A stretch of 6,378 nucleotides of DNA from Dysgonamonadaceae bacterium (GTDB lineage Bacteria; Bacteroidota; Bacteroidia; Bacteroidales; Azobacteroidaceae). Positions 1-5,442 of the stretch are shown piece by piece. The notes beneath the pieces were generated by a model, which searched no databases, was not told the origin of the DNA, and saw nothing but the letters and a program-made list of their open reading frames with translations. Location of the stretch: positions 1 through 6,378 of the forward strand of contig JAITCT010000067.1 in NCBI GenBank assembly GCA_031282925.1, written 5' to 3'. How positions within the stretch are numbered: the stretch's first letter is position 1; the number at the start of each line of letters is the position of its first letter. The position numbers were made by a program, and so were the translations under genes.

Positions 1-60
1 GCTAATGATGAAAACCTGCGAAATCATAAGACCCGGCAGAACCAATCACAGAAATCATAA
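1..60 (+). CDS. Possible 3' end of an unseen upstream gene (very uncertain)
   Basis: Reading from base 1, frame 1 is open for 19 codons and stops at TAA 58-60. The residues are polar (N, Q, K, R rich), which would suit a disordered protein tail. Frame 2 is also open from base 1 until a TAG at 108-110, so openness alone does not prove coding. After base 60 the DNA becomes very A/T-rich and looks intergenic, which makes 60 a plausible gene end. No family can be recognised from so few residues. Confidence 0.2.
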   Translation, partial: ANDENLRNHKTRQNQSQKS

Positions 61-140
61 AACAAAAAAAGTTTATTGTCTGAATAAGAAAAAGTTATAG
101 CTTAACTAAACGACATTGCATTTAAATTGGGAAAATATTA

Positions 141-171
141 TTAGCAACTTGAATTATATTAATTAATTTTG
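141..171 (+). promoter_or_regulatory. Candidate Bacteroidota-type promoter for the glycosyltransferase-glf unit
   Basis: TAATTTTG at 164-171 matches the Bacteroidota -7 element TAnnTTTG exactly. Nineteen bases upstream, TTAG at 141-144 matches the -33 element TTTG at three of four positions. The surrounding DNA is strongly A/T-rich. Transcription would start near 178-180, leaving a leader of about 85 nt before the glycosyltransferase start. The -7 motif has six fixed bases, so a chance match is possible; its location in a non-coding stretch just ahead of a same-strand gene pair supports it. Confidence 0.5.
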
Positions 172-186
172 TGGTTGGAAAATGAC

Positions 187-267
187 ATGAAACATTCAGG
201 GTTTGTGCTGGGTGGCGCAATTCTTCCGGAAGCGAGGCTATTGTACCCCAAAGTAAGAATGAAATGA
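187..267 (+). CDS. Small ORF (26 aa), candidate leader peptide overlapping the glycosyltransferase start
   Basis: An ATG at 187-189 opens 26 sense codons ending at TGA 265-267. The stop overlaps the glycosyltransferase ATG (264-266) in an ATGA arrangement, the usual geometry of translational coupling. The peptide starts MKHSGF, has a hydrophobic middle (residues about 6-20) and a basic end (PKVRMK). Base composition rises in G+C compared with the A/T-rich DNA just upstream, as coding DNA would. The ATG lies about 10 nt after the predicted transcription start. I recognise no family. It could be a leader peptide, a coupling device, a relic of a longer gene, or a chance ORF. No Shine-Dalgarno is seen, but these organisms rarely use one. 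Confidence 0.3.
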   Translation: MKHSGFVLGGAILPEARLLYPKVRMK

Positions 268-1238
268 AAACAAAAATTGTTTATACGGTGGTGTCTTCAA
301 ATAAAGACTACTATTTTGAACAGGCATTTATATCCGTTACATCGTTAAGGATGCGAAATCCGGATGCATGGGTAACCTTAGTTATGGATGATTTATCAGG
401 CAAAGTATTAAAAGGAAGAAAGTTCGGTTTCGATTCGATTGCCGACGAGCAAATTGTGATAACGATTGATAACCCGCGATTGACGAATTATCAGCGTTCC
501 CGGTGGCTGAAAACAAATGTGCGGGAATACGTAGAAGGCGATTTCCTGTTTGTGGATTCCGATACGGTTATAAACGGGAATTTGGAAGAGATTGACTCCT
601 TCGACGGGGATTTGGGCGCCGTCCGCGATATACACACATCGCTTCAAATGAACCCTTTCCGGGAAATGGCTGTCAACCATGCCGGATTATTGGGTTATGA
701 TTGTTTTGCGGAAATGAATTATTTCAACTCCGGCGTTATTTACGCGAAAGACAACAGACGGACACGGGATTTTTACCGGTCCTGGCATGAAGAATGGAAG
801 CGCGGGACGGTGCGGCGGGTATATATGGATCAACCGTCCTTTAATAAAGCCAACCATGTTTACGGCGGTTTGGTAAAAGTGTTGGCCGACGAATGGAATT
901 GCCTGTTGAAATACGGCCTGCCGTTTTTCGATAAAGCAAAAATCATCCACTGTTTGGCAACCAAAAGGGAAATAGACCGTATCCACTACCTGATGGAAGA
1001 CGACGGTTATGAAAACCTGAAAAAGACAGGGCAAATAGATGATACAACCGGTGCGATTCTTCGGGAACCGTTGAAACATTTTAATATCCCGCTGGAAATA
1101 ATCGGTAAAAAGGAAATAGACTTGAAGATGACGGATACGCTGCTAATGTTAAAAACGATTTATTTTAACTATCCGGCGCTGTTTCGAATCATCAACAAGG
1201 CAGTTTCGCTCTTCCTCAAGTTGCGTAAACGGAGTTAA
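264..1238 (+). CDS. GT-A-fold glycosyltransferase (GT8-like), polysaccharide biosynthesis
   Basis: This 324-residue cytoplasmic enzyme probably transfers a sugar from a nucleotide-sugar donor to a growing surface glycan. The N-terminus (KIVYTVVSSNKDYYFEQA) is the first strand and helix of a GT-A nucleotide-sugar domain. The sequence FLFVDSDTVI carries the metal-binding DxD motif at D98-S99-D100. FNSGVIY (154-160) and YMDQPSFN (187-194) are motifs typical of GT8-like enzymes, and KIIHC (226-230) supplies a late His (H229) where GT8 enzymes place a metal ligand. The last 30 or so residues are hydrophobic then basic (ending KLRKRS), suggesting a helix that rests on the inner membrane. Length is usual for the fold. 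The start at 264 puts the first strand right at the N-terminus; an ATG at 259 is out of frame. glf follows after 17 bp, so the two are probably co-transcribed. Donor and acceptor cannot be read from sequence; a galactose or galactofuranose role is suggested only by glf. Confidence 0.85.
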   Translation: MKTKIVYTVVSSNKDYYFEQAFISVTSLRMRNPDAWVTLVMDDLSGKVLKGRKFGFDSIADEQIVITIDNPRLTNYQRSRWLKTNVREYVEGDFLFVDSDTVINGNLEEIDSFDGDLGAVRDIHTSLQMNPFREMAVNHAGLLGYDCFAEMNYFNSGVIYAKDNRRTRDFYRSWHEEWKRGTVRRVYMDQPSFNKANHVYGGLVKVLADEWNCLLKYGLPFFDKAKIIHCLATKREIDRIHYLMEDDGYENLKKTGQIDDTTGAILREPLKHFNIPLEIIGKKEIDLKMTDTLLMLKTIYFNYPALFRIINKAVSLFLKLRKRS

Positions 1239-1255
1239 CTCATCAACTCAAAAAC

Positions 1256-2359
1256 ATGAAACAGTATGACTATTTAATCGTCGGTTCCGGCCTGTTCGGA
1301 TCCGTTTTTGCTTACAAAGCAAAGCGACAAGGCAAAAAATGCTTAATGATAGACAAACGTTCCCACTGGGGAGGAAATATCTATTGTGAAAACACAGCAG
1401 GAATCAACGTACATAAATACGGCGCACATATCTTTCATACCTCCGATAAAGAAATATGGGATTTTGTCAATACCATAGTCCCATTCAACCGCTATACCAA
1501 TTCGCCGATAGCCAGTTACAAAGGCAAACTTTATAACCTTCCCTTCAATATGAATACCTTTTACGCTATGTGGGGCGTAACGACTCCGGCGGAAGCAAGG
1601 GAAAAAATCGAAATGCAGCGGAAAGAAGCCGGCATTACAAACCCTCAAAACCTGGAAGAACAAGCCATTTCGTTAGCAGGTAAAGACATCTACGAAATCC
1701 TGATTAAAGGATACACCGAAAAACAGTGGGGACGGAAATGTACCGAACTTCCGCCATTCATCATTCAGCGGCTTCCGGTACGTTTTACCTTTGATAATAA
1801 CTATTTCAATGACGCCTGGCAAGGCATTCCGGTTGGCGGGTATAATAAACTGATTGAAGGGCTGTTGGAAGGAATAGAAATCCGGTGCAACGCCGGCTTT
1901 TTTGAAAACAGGGCTTATTTTGAGAATATTGCCGATCAAATAGTTTATACCGGCATGATAGATGAATTTTACGATTACCGTTTTGGAAAACTGGAATATC
2001 GTACATTAAGATTTGAAACGGAAATCCTGGACATGGAGAACTATCAGGGAAATGCTGTTGTCAATTATACGGAAAATGAAATTCCCTACACCCGGATTAT
2101 CGAACACAAGCATTTTGAATTCGGCAAACAGCCCCAAACAGTTATTTCCCGCGAATATCCTTCCGAATGGAAAGAAAGCGGCGAACCTTTTTATCCGGTC
2201 AATGACGCAAAGAACACGGCTTTATACCGGCAATACAAAGCATTAGCGGATCAGGAAACGCGCGTCGTTTTCGGCGGGCGTTTAGCCGAATACTCCTATT
2301 ATGATATGGATAAAATAATTGGAAAGGCTTTCCTTGCCGCGCAAAGAATTGATAAATAA
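1256..2359 (+). CDS. glf: UDP-galactopyranose mutase
   Basis: This flavoenzyme interconverts UDP-galactopyranose and UDP-galactofuranose in the cytoplasm and so supplies the galactofuranose donor for O-antigen, capsule or other surface glycans. The protein is 367 residues, the normal bacterial length. The N-terminal FAD-binding Rossmann motif is VGSGLFGS with G10, G12 and G15, followed by D33 at the end of the second strand and the WGGN turn (38-41). The signature HKYGAHIFHT spans 53-62. Residues matching known active-site positions of the Klebsiella enzyme by spacing are W158, R172, Y183, R249, R280, Y313, R342 and Y348, so the enzyme looks intact. KQWG (156-159), GIPVGGY (190-196) and the C-terminal GRLAEYSYYDMD (341-352) are family hallmarks. 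It lies 17 bp after the glycosyltransferase with no terminator between, so the pair likely forms one transcript. No Shine-Dalgarno is evident. Confidence 0.97.
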   Translation: MKQYDYLIVGSGLFGSVFAYKAKRQGKKCLMIDKRSHWGGNIYCENTAGINVHKYGAHIFHTSDKEIWDFVNTIVPFNRYTNSPIASYKGKLYNLPFNMNTFYAMWGVTTPAEAREKIEMQRKEAGITNPQNLEEQAISLAGKDIYEILIKGYTEKQWGRKCTELPPFIIQRLPVRFTFDNNYFNDAWQGIPVGGYNKLIEGLLEGIEIRCNAGFFENRAYFENIADQIVYTGMIDEFYDYRFGKLEYRTLRFETEILDMENYQGNAVVNYTENEIPYTRIIEHKHFEFGKQPQTVISREYPSEWKESGEPFYPVNDAKNTALYRQYKALADQETRVVFGGRLAEYSYYDMDKIIGKAFLAAQRIDK

Positions 2360-2398
2360 CGCATCCGGCGAGCATATAATCAATGATATAGGCGATAA

Positions 2399-2423
2399 TC
2401 CTGAACAATCAGGAATAATTTTT
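2399..2423 (+). terminator. Candidate weak terminator after glf
   Basis: TCCTGA-ACAA-TCAGGA (2399-2414) is a perfect 6-bp stem with a 4-nt loop, beginning 40 bp after the glf stop. Four bases later comes a run of five T (2419-2423). The outer bases GATAA (2394-2398) and TTATC (2422-2426) could extend the stem across an internal bulge. The stem is short and the U-tract is not directly adjacent, so termination may be partial. A new promoter just downstream fits a transcription-unit boundary here. Confidence 0.45.
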
Positions 2424-2430
2424 ATCTATC

Positions 2431-2463
2431 TGTGTGTAATATTATTTATTTTGTGTACTTTTG
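2431..2463 (+). promoter_or_regulatory. Bacteroidota-type promoter for the FISUMP-like protein gene
   Basis: TACTTTTG at 2456-2463 fits the -7 consensus TAnnTTTG exactly and continues as TTTTGCAAAG, a context often seen at Bacteroidota promoters. A possible -33 element, TGTG at 2431-2434, matches TTTG at three of four positions with a 21-bp spacer. The predicted start near 2470 would give a leader of about 70 nt, A/T-rich and free of strong hairpins, before the ATG at 2540. The motif is half of an imperfect palindrome (TACTTTTGCAAAGTA), which might be coincidental. Confidence 0.6.
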
Positions 2464-2539
2464 CAAAGTAAAAAATGATATAAATGAGGTATTACCGAAT
2501 ATTTATTTAAAAAACTAAAGAATATAACAATTAAAGACA

Positions 2540-3961
2540 ATGAAAAGGGTGAAAAAAACGATTTTTTTATTTTGGCTGTTCCTGATGATTTTCGGAGCAG
2601 TTAGTGTAAAGGCCCAGGTTCGTATCGGCGGTGAAAGCGCTCCGGATCCATCGGCTGTCCTGGATTTGAATCCCGGGGGGACGGATAATAAACCTGCAGG
2701 GGGCTTCCTGCTTCCACAGGTACAGTTAGAGTCCGATACGGACAGGGTGTTTGATGTCGCTCCCGCACGGGGACTTGTGGTTTACAATGTGAACGAAGGG
2801 CGTGAGCGCAGGGATTTTGACCGGCCGCGCGAAGGAATTTACAGATATAACGGTATTAAATGGATAGCAGTTTCTGTGGACAGCGGCGACGAAGACTGGA
2901 TAGAGTTTATCATGGAAAGTAATGCAGACCGGCTGTGGCTTGGAGTAGCCGGTAATTATTCGGCAAAAACATTGGAGGTAAGAGTAACTCCCAGATGGGT
3001 TTATCCCGGTACTGTTACTGATATTGACACACCCGCCATCAAATACAAATGGACTCTGTCCGCAACCGGCTATCCTCCTGTAACACGAGATACCGACCTG
3101 CCCGAACTCACCCTGGATTCCGCGCTGTTGTCTTCCGTCAGCTTGCATACAGTATATAATGTAGCATTAACGGCACGGTATCACTGGACTGAAAAGACGC
3201 AGGATATTGCTATCGTGGCCGTCGGCCCCGGCGCATGGGTTGAGGGCGGGAAACGCTGGTTGAAGGTTGCCAATACTAACTTGGGCGCTACTCGTGAGGA
3301 CATTCCGCTTAATGAGCAGTTAAATATCGTGAACGGATACAATACCTTGAGTTCGGACAGTCTCGGCTATTTTTTCCAGTGGGCGAGAGAATCCCACATT
3401 GTTCGATCTTCATCCCTGACAAGGATGGATCCTTTGCCGGTTCAGTTTGTCCAAGTAGCCAACGGTCAGCCCATGGCCGGTTGGGTTGATGGAGATGCTG
3501 TTTTCATCAAAGGTTATGCTAACGGGGATTGGCGTGGCTATCCGTCAGGATATTCAAGCGTAAATCCGCCGAAGGGTTGGACCTGGAATCCCGGCCCAGA
3601 GCTGGGCGAAGCGCCTGACCCTTGCCGTGTAATAAAAAAAGGTAAGTGGCGGGTGCTTACTCGTGAAGACTGGAACGATATTTTCGCAAATAATGATGTT
3701 GTTCCAGCGGATCCGGAAATTTTCACAAACAACGGCATAACAGTAAAGGTTAAAGATGCTCTTGATGCACAGGGAAGCCGCCTGGCGTTTTTCCTGCCGG
3801 AAACGATGATATTAAATACAGAGGGCGAATACGAGGATCAAGTGGGCTATTGGCTGAATGATAATTCGGATGAAGGCCAAGCTTGGGCGATATCTTCTGC
3901 TAATGTGGCAACTCAAATCAAAAAAGCCTATGGCCTTAATATTAGATGCGTGGAAGACTAA
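2540..3961 (+). CDS. Secreted surface protein with C-terminal FISUMP-like domain
   Basis: The 473-residue product starts with a clear Sec signal peptide: basic MKRVKK, hydrophobic core 7-20, likely cut after VKA at residue 25. There is no lipobox cysteine, so it is not a typical lipoprotein. Residues 27-112 form a module common in Bacteroidales surface proteins: VRIGG (27-31), PSAVLDL (37-43), GGFLLPQVQL (54-63), RGLVVYN (77-83), GIYRYNG (99-105). Residues about 120-230 are rich in beta-type sequence (for example KYKWTLS, 169-175) and may be an Ig/PKD-like domain. The C-terminal part resembles the FISUMP (Fibrobacter succinogenes major paralogous) domain: GYFFQWAR (276-283), DPC (360-362), WRVLTREDW (370-378), GYWLNDN, and the closing LNIRCVED. 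The only two cysteines, C362 and C470, both sit at conserved FISUMP spots and could form a disulfide. The gene has its own promoter and a strong terminator. Its function is unknown; adhesion or cell-surface structure is a guess from domain style. Confidence 0.8.
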   Translation: MKRVKKTIFLFWLFLMIFGAVSVKAQVRIGGESAPDPSAVLDLNPGGTDNKPAGGFLLPQVQLESDTDRVFDVAPARGLVVYNVNEGRERRDFDRPREGIYRYNGIKWIAVSVDSGDEDWIEFIMESNADRLWLGVAGNYSAKTLEVRVTPRWVYPGTVTDIDTPAIKYKWTLSATGYPPVTRDTDLPELTLDSALLSSVSLHTVYNVALTARYHWTEKTQDIAIVAVGPGAWVEGGKRWLKVANTNLGATREDIPLNEQLNIVNGYNTLSSDSLGYFFQWARESHIVRSSSLTRMDPLPVQFVQVANGQPMAGWVDGDAVFIKGYANGDWRGYPSGYSSVNPPKGWTWNPGPELGEAPDPCRVIKKGKWRVLTREDWNDIFANNDVVPADPEIFTNNGITVKVKDALDAQGSRLAFFLPETMILNTEGEYEDQVGYWLNDNSDEGQAWAISSANVATQIKKAYGLNIRCVED

Positions 3962-3981
3962 AACCACCGCATCCATTCTTT

Positions 3982-4019
3982 CAGTTCGGACGAGGCAGAA
4001 CCTCGTCCGAACTGTTTTT
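3982..4019 (+). terminator. Strong intrinsic terminator of the FISUMP-like gene
   Basis: CAGTTCGGACGAGG (3982-3995) pairs perfectly with CCTCGTCCGAACTG (4001-4014): a 14-bp G+C-rich stem with loop CAGAA, followed at once by five T (4015-4019). It begins 21 bp after the stop codon. There is no T-run on the other side, so it is oriented for plus-strand transcripts. It also keeps this transcript from running antisense into rplT. Confidence 0.93.
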
Positions 4020-4064
4020 ATAGGGACTTCCTTCCCTGATAGTGTAGAAATATGCCCAATATAC

Positions 4065-4100
4065 AAAAAAAACCGCAACCGGAACGATTGCAGTTTTTTT
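4065..4100 (-). terminator. Terminator of the thrS-infC-rpmI-rplT operon, possibly bidirectional
   Basis: On the minus strand the RNA would read a short A-run, CTGCAA (4093-4088), a 9-nt loop, TTGCGG (4078-4073), then eight T (4072-4065). The stem is six pairs including one U-G wobble, extended by up to seven A-T pairs between the A- and T-runs. On the plus strand the wobble becomes a C-A mismatch but seven T follow the stem (4094-4100), so it may also act weakly in that direction as a backup to the terminator at 3982-4019. It starts 32 bp after the rplT stop. Confidence 0.85.
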
Positions 4101-4131
4101 CTGCTTTGTAAAATGTGTGAATGGATGCAAA

Positions 4132-4482
4132 CTATACTGACTTTACTTTATCAACAATCGCTTTGAATGCTTCCGGATGATTCATTGCCAAATCGGCAAG
4201 AACTTTACGGTTGATTTCCACTCCTTTTTTGTGTAAAGCGCCCATCAATTGGGAATAAGACATCCCTTCCAAGCGGGCGGCTGCGCCGATACGCTGTATC
4301 CACAATCCGCGAAAATTGCGTTTTTTAGTTCTCCGGTCGCGGAATGCATACGTTAACCCTTTTTCCCATGTGTTTTTGGCGACTGTCCATACATTTTTTC
4401 TTGCGCCATAATAACCTCTTGTCAGTTTGAGGATTCTTTTTCTTTTAGCTCTTGAAGCTACATGATTTACTGATCTCGGCAT
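4132..4482 (-). CDS. rplT: 50S ribosomal protein L20
   Basis: L20 binds 23S rRNA early in large-subunit assembly and in several bacteria represses its own operon by binding the mRNA. The product has 116 residues, the usual length. The long basic N-terminal helix shows the family start MPRSVN, ARKNVW (27-32) after the GYYG motif (23-26), and [18 protein letters not shown] (48-65). The C-terminal globular part (about 60-116) includes [10 protein letters not shown] and ends in VDKVKSV. It is the last gene of the operon, 94 bp after rpmI, a fairly roomy spacer that is A/T-rich. A terminator follows 32 bp after the TAG stop. The start follows from the universally conserved MPR beginning. Confidence 0.98.
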   Translation of the reverse strand: MPRSVNHVASRAKRKRILKLTRGYYGARKNVWTVAKNTWEKGLTYAFRDRRTKKRNFRGLWIQRIGAAARLEGMSYSQLMGALHKKGVEINRKVLADLAMNHPEAFKAIVDKVKSV

Positions 4483-4576
4483 AATTAATTAAAATGATTG
4501 TGAAAAATAGCGCCGCACTTAAACGGTCTTTTGTGCTAACTTTCTGTTAATAAATCTTTAAAAACTCTTTTTACGG

Positions 4577-4774
4577 TTATTTCAGTCCCAGCATTTCCTG
4601 CACACTCCGCTTGTTTGCTTTGCTCAGAATAGAGAAATGCGACAACCGTTTTTTTTGCTTCTTGGTCTTCTTCGTCAGAATATGACTTTTGAAAGCATGT
4701 TTTCTCTTGATTTTTCCTGTTCCGGTAAGAGCGAATCTTTTTTTTGCACCGGAATTAGTCTTCATTTTAGGCAT
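4577..4774 (-). CDS. rpmI: 50S ribosomal protein L35
   Basis: L35 is a small, very basic large-subunit protein. The product has 65 residues, the standard length, and begins with the family signature [14 protein letters not shown], followed by [17 protein letters not shown] (17-33) and a Lys-rich stretch [10 protein letters not shown]. The start is fixed by this conserved N-terminus. It lies between infC (68 bp upstream) and rplT (94 bp downstream), the standard order. Its leader holds a hairpin that crosses the infC stop codon (see the separate entry), which might influence its translation or transcript level. Confidence 0.97.
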   Translation of the reverse strand: MPKMKTNSGAKKRFALTGTGKIKRKHAFKSHILTKKTKKQKKRLSHFSILSKANKRSVQEMLGLK

Positions 4775-4806
4775 GTTTGTTTTAAATTTAAATTATTATT
4801 TATTAT

Positions 4807-4844
4807 AAAAAGCATCTGCAATGTCAATCGAAATCAAGATGCTT
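4807..4844 (-). promoter_or_regulatory. Hairpin across the infC stop codon, upstream of rpmI
   Basis: AAGCATCT (4810-4817) and AGATGCTT (4837-4844) are perfect 8-bp inverted copies around a 19-nt loop. On the minus-strand transcript the 5' arm overlaps two bases of the infC TAA (4845-4843), and the 3' arm runs into a U5 stretch (4811-4807) and a long A/U-rich leader. That gives it the outline of a weak attenuator or of a translational control hairpin. Only three of eight pairs are G-C and the loop is large, so stability is modest. Function is inference. Confidence 0.35.
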
Positions 4845-5442
4845 ACTCTTCCTCTGTTTCCGTTTTCTGCTCAACCGGACGATCCGGTTTCACAAGTTTC
4901 TTCTGTTGAACGGCTGCTAATTTTTTAGGAGCCAACATAATATTCATCTTTTTCCCTTCCAAAACAGGCATTTGTTCCACTTTGGCATACTCATCCAAAT
5001 CGTTGGCAAAGCGCAATAACAAAACTTCCCCCTGCTCTTTGAAGAGAATTGACCTTCCCCTGAAAAATACATAAGCTTTCACTTTTGCGCCTTCTTCGAG
5101 GAAGTTTTTCGCATGTTTCAACTTGAAATTATAGTCATGGTCGTCGGTTTGCGGACCGAATCGAATTTCCTTAACCACAACTCTCACGGATTTGGCTTTT
5201 TGTTCCTTTTGACGCTTCTTTTGCTGGTAGATAAATTTTTGGTAATCCAAAATTCTACAAACAGGAGGCACGGCGTTCGGCGAAATTTCAATCAAATCCA
5301 AATCCTGGGCTTTTGCAATTTCCAAAGCCTGACTCAGCGGATAAACATTTTGTTCTTCTATATTGTCTCCCACCAACCGAACTTCCTTTGCCCGGATTTT
5401 TTCGTTTATCCGGTACTGATTTTTAAGATTGTCTTTCTTCAT
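4843..5442 (-). CDS. infC: Translation initiation factor IF-3
   Basis: IF3 binds the 30S subunit, prevents 50S joining and checks start codon and initiator tRNA. The product has 199 residues. The N-terminal domain (about 1-72) shows [17 protein letters not shown] (9-25), [20 protein letters not shown] (48-67) and KFIYQ. A basic linker (74-87) leads to the C-terminal domain: [22 protein letters not shown] (90-111), [17 protein letters not shown] (114-130) and MNIMLAPKK (166-174). Residues 175-199 form an extra tail ending in acidic ETEEE, longer than E. coli IF3. The start is ATG, immediately after the thrS stop (TAAATG, no spacer), not the AUU start that allows IF3 self-control in E. coli. 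No Shine-Dalgarno is visible in the end of thrS, so translation may be coupled to thrS. Confidence 0.98.
   Translation of the reverse strand: MKKDNLKNQYRINEKIRAKEVRLVGDNIEEQNVYPLSQALEIAKAQDLDLIEISPNAVPPVCRILDYQKFIYQQKKRQKEQKAKSVRVVVKEIRFGPQTDDHDYNFKLKHAKNFLEEGAKVKAYVFFRGRSILFKEQGEVLLLRFANDLDEYAKVEQMPVLEGKKMNIMLAPKKLAAVQQKKLVKPDRPVEQKTETEEE

Noticed and set aside
20..60. 10-nt direct repeat GAAATCATAA at 20-29 and 51-60
   Set aside because: Only two copies, 31 bp apart, in A/T-rich DNA; no array, no matching inverted copy and no mobile-element features nearby.
223..232. Palindrome CTTCCGGAAG in the glycosyltransferase leader as an operator
   Set aside because: A single 10-bp palindrome inside the small ORF with no second copy near the promoter; chance or coding constraint explains it.
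2013..2246. 77-codon plus-strand ORF inside glf
   Set aside because: It lies wholly within the intact glf reading frame in another phase and shows no independent signals.
3858..4166. 102-codon plus-strand ORF running from the FISUMP-like gene into rplT
   Set aside because: It overlaps the end of the surface-protein gene in another frame, crosses both terminators and enters rplT antisense; it has no recognisable protein features.
4515..4536. GCAC/GTGC hairpin in the rpmI-rplT spacer as an L20 control element
   Set aside because: Only four paired bases around a 14-nt loop, with no clear extension; too weak to support from sequence alone, although the 94-nt spacer could still be regulatory.
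4637..4909. 90-codon plus-strand ORF opposite rpmI and infC
   Set aside because: It is Phe/Ser/Leu-rich because it is antisense to Lys-rich ribosomal protein genes; no start signal or family is recognisable.
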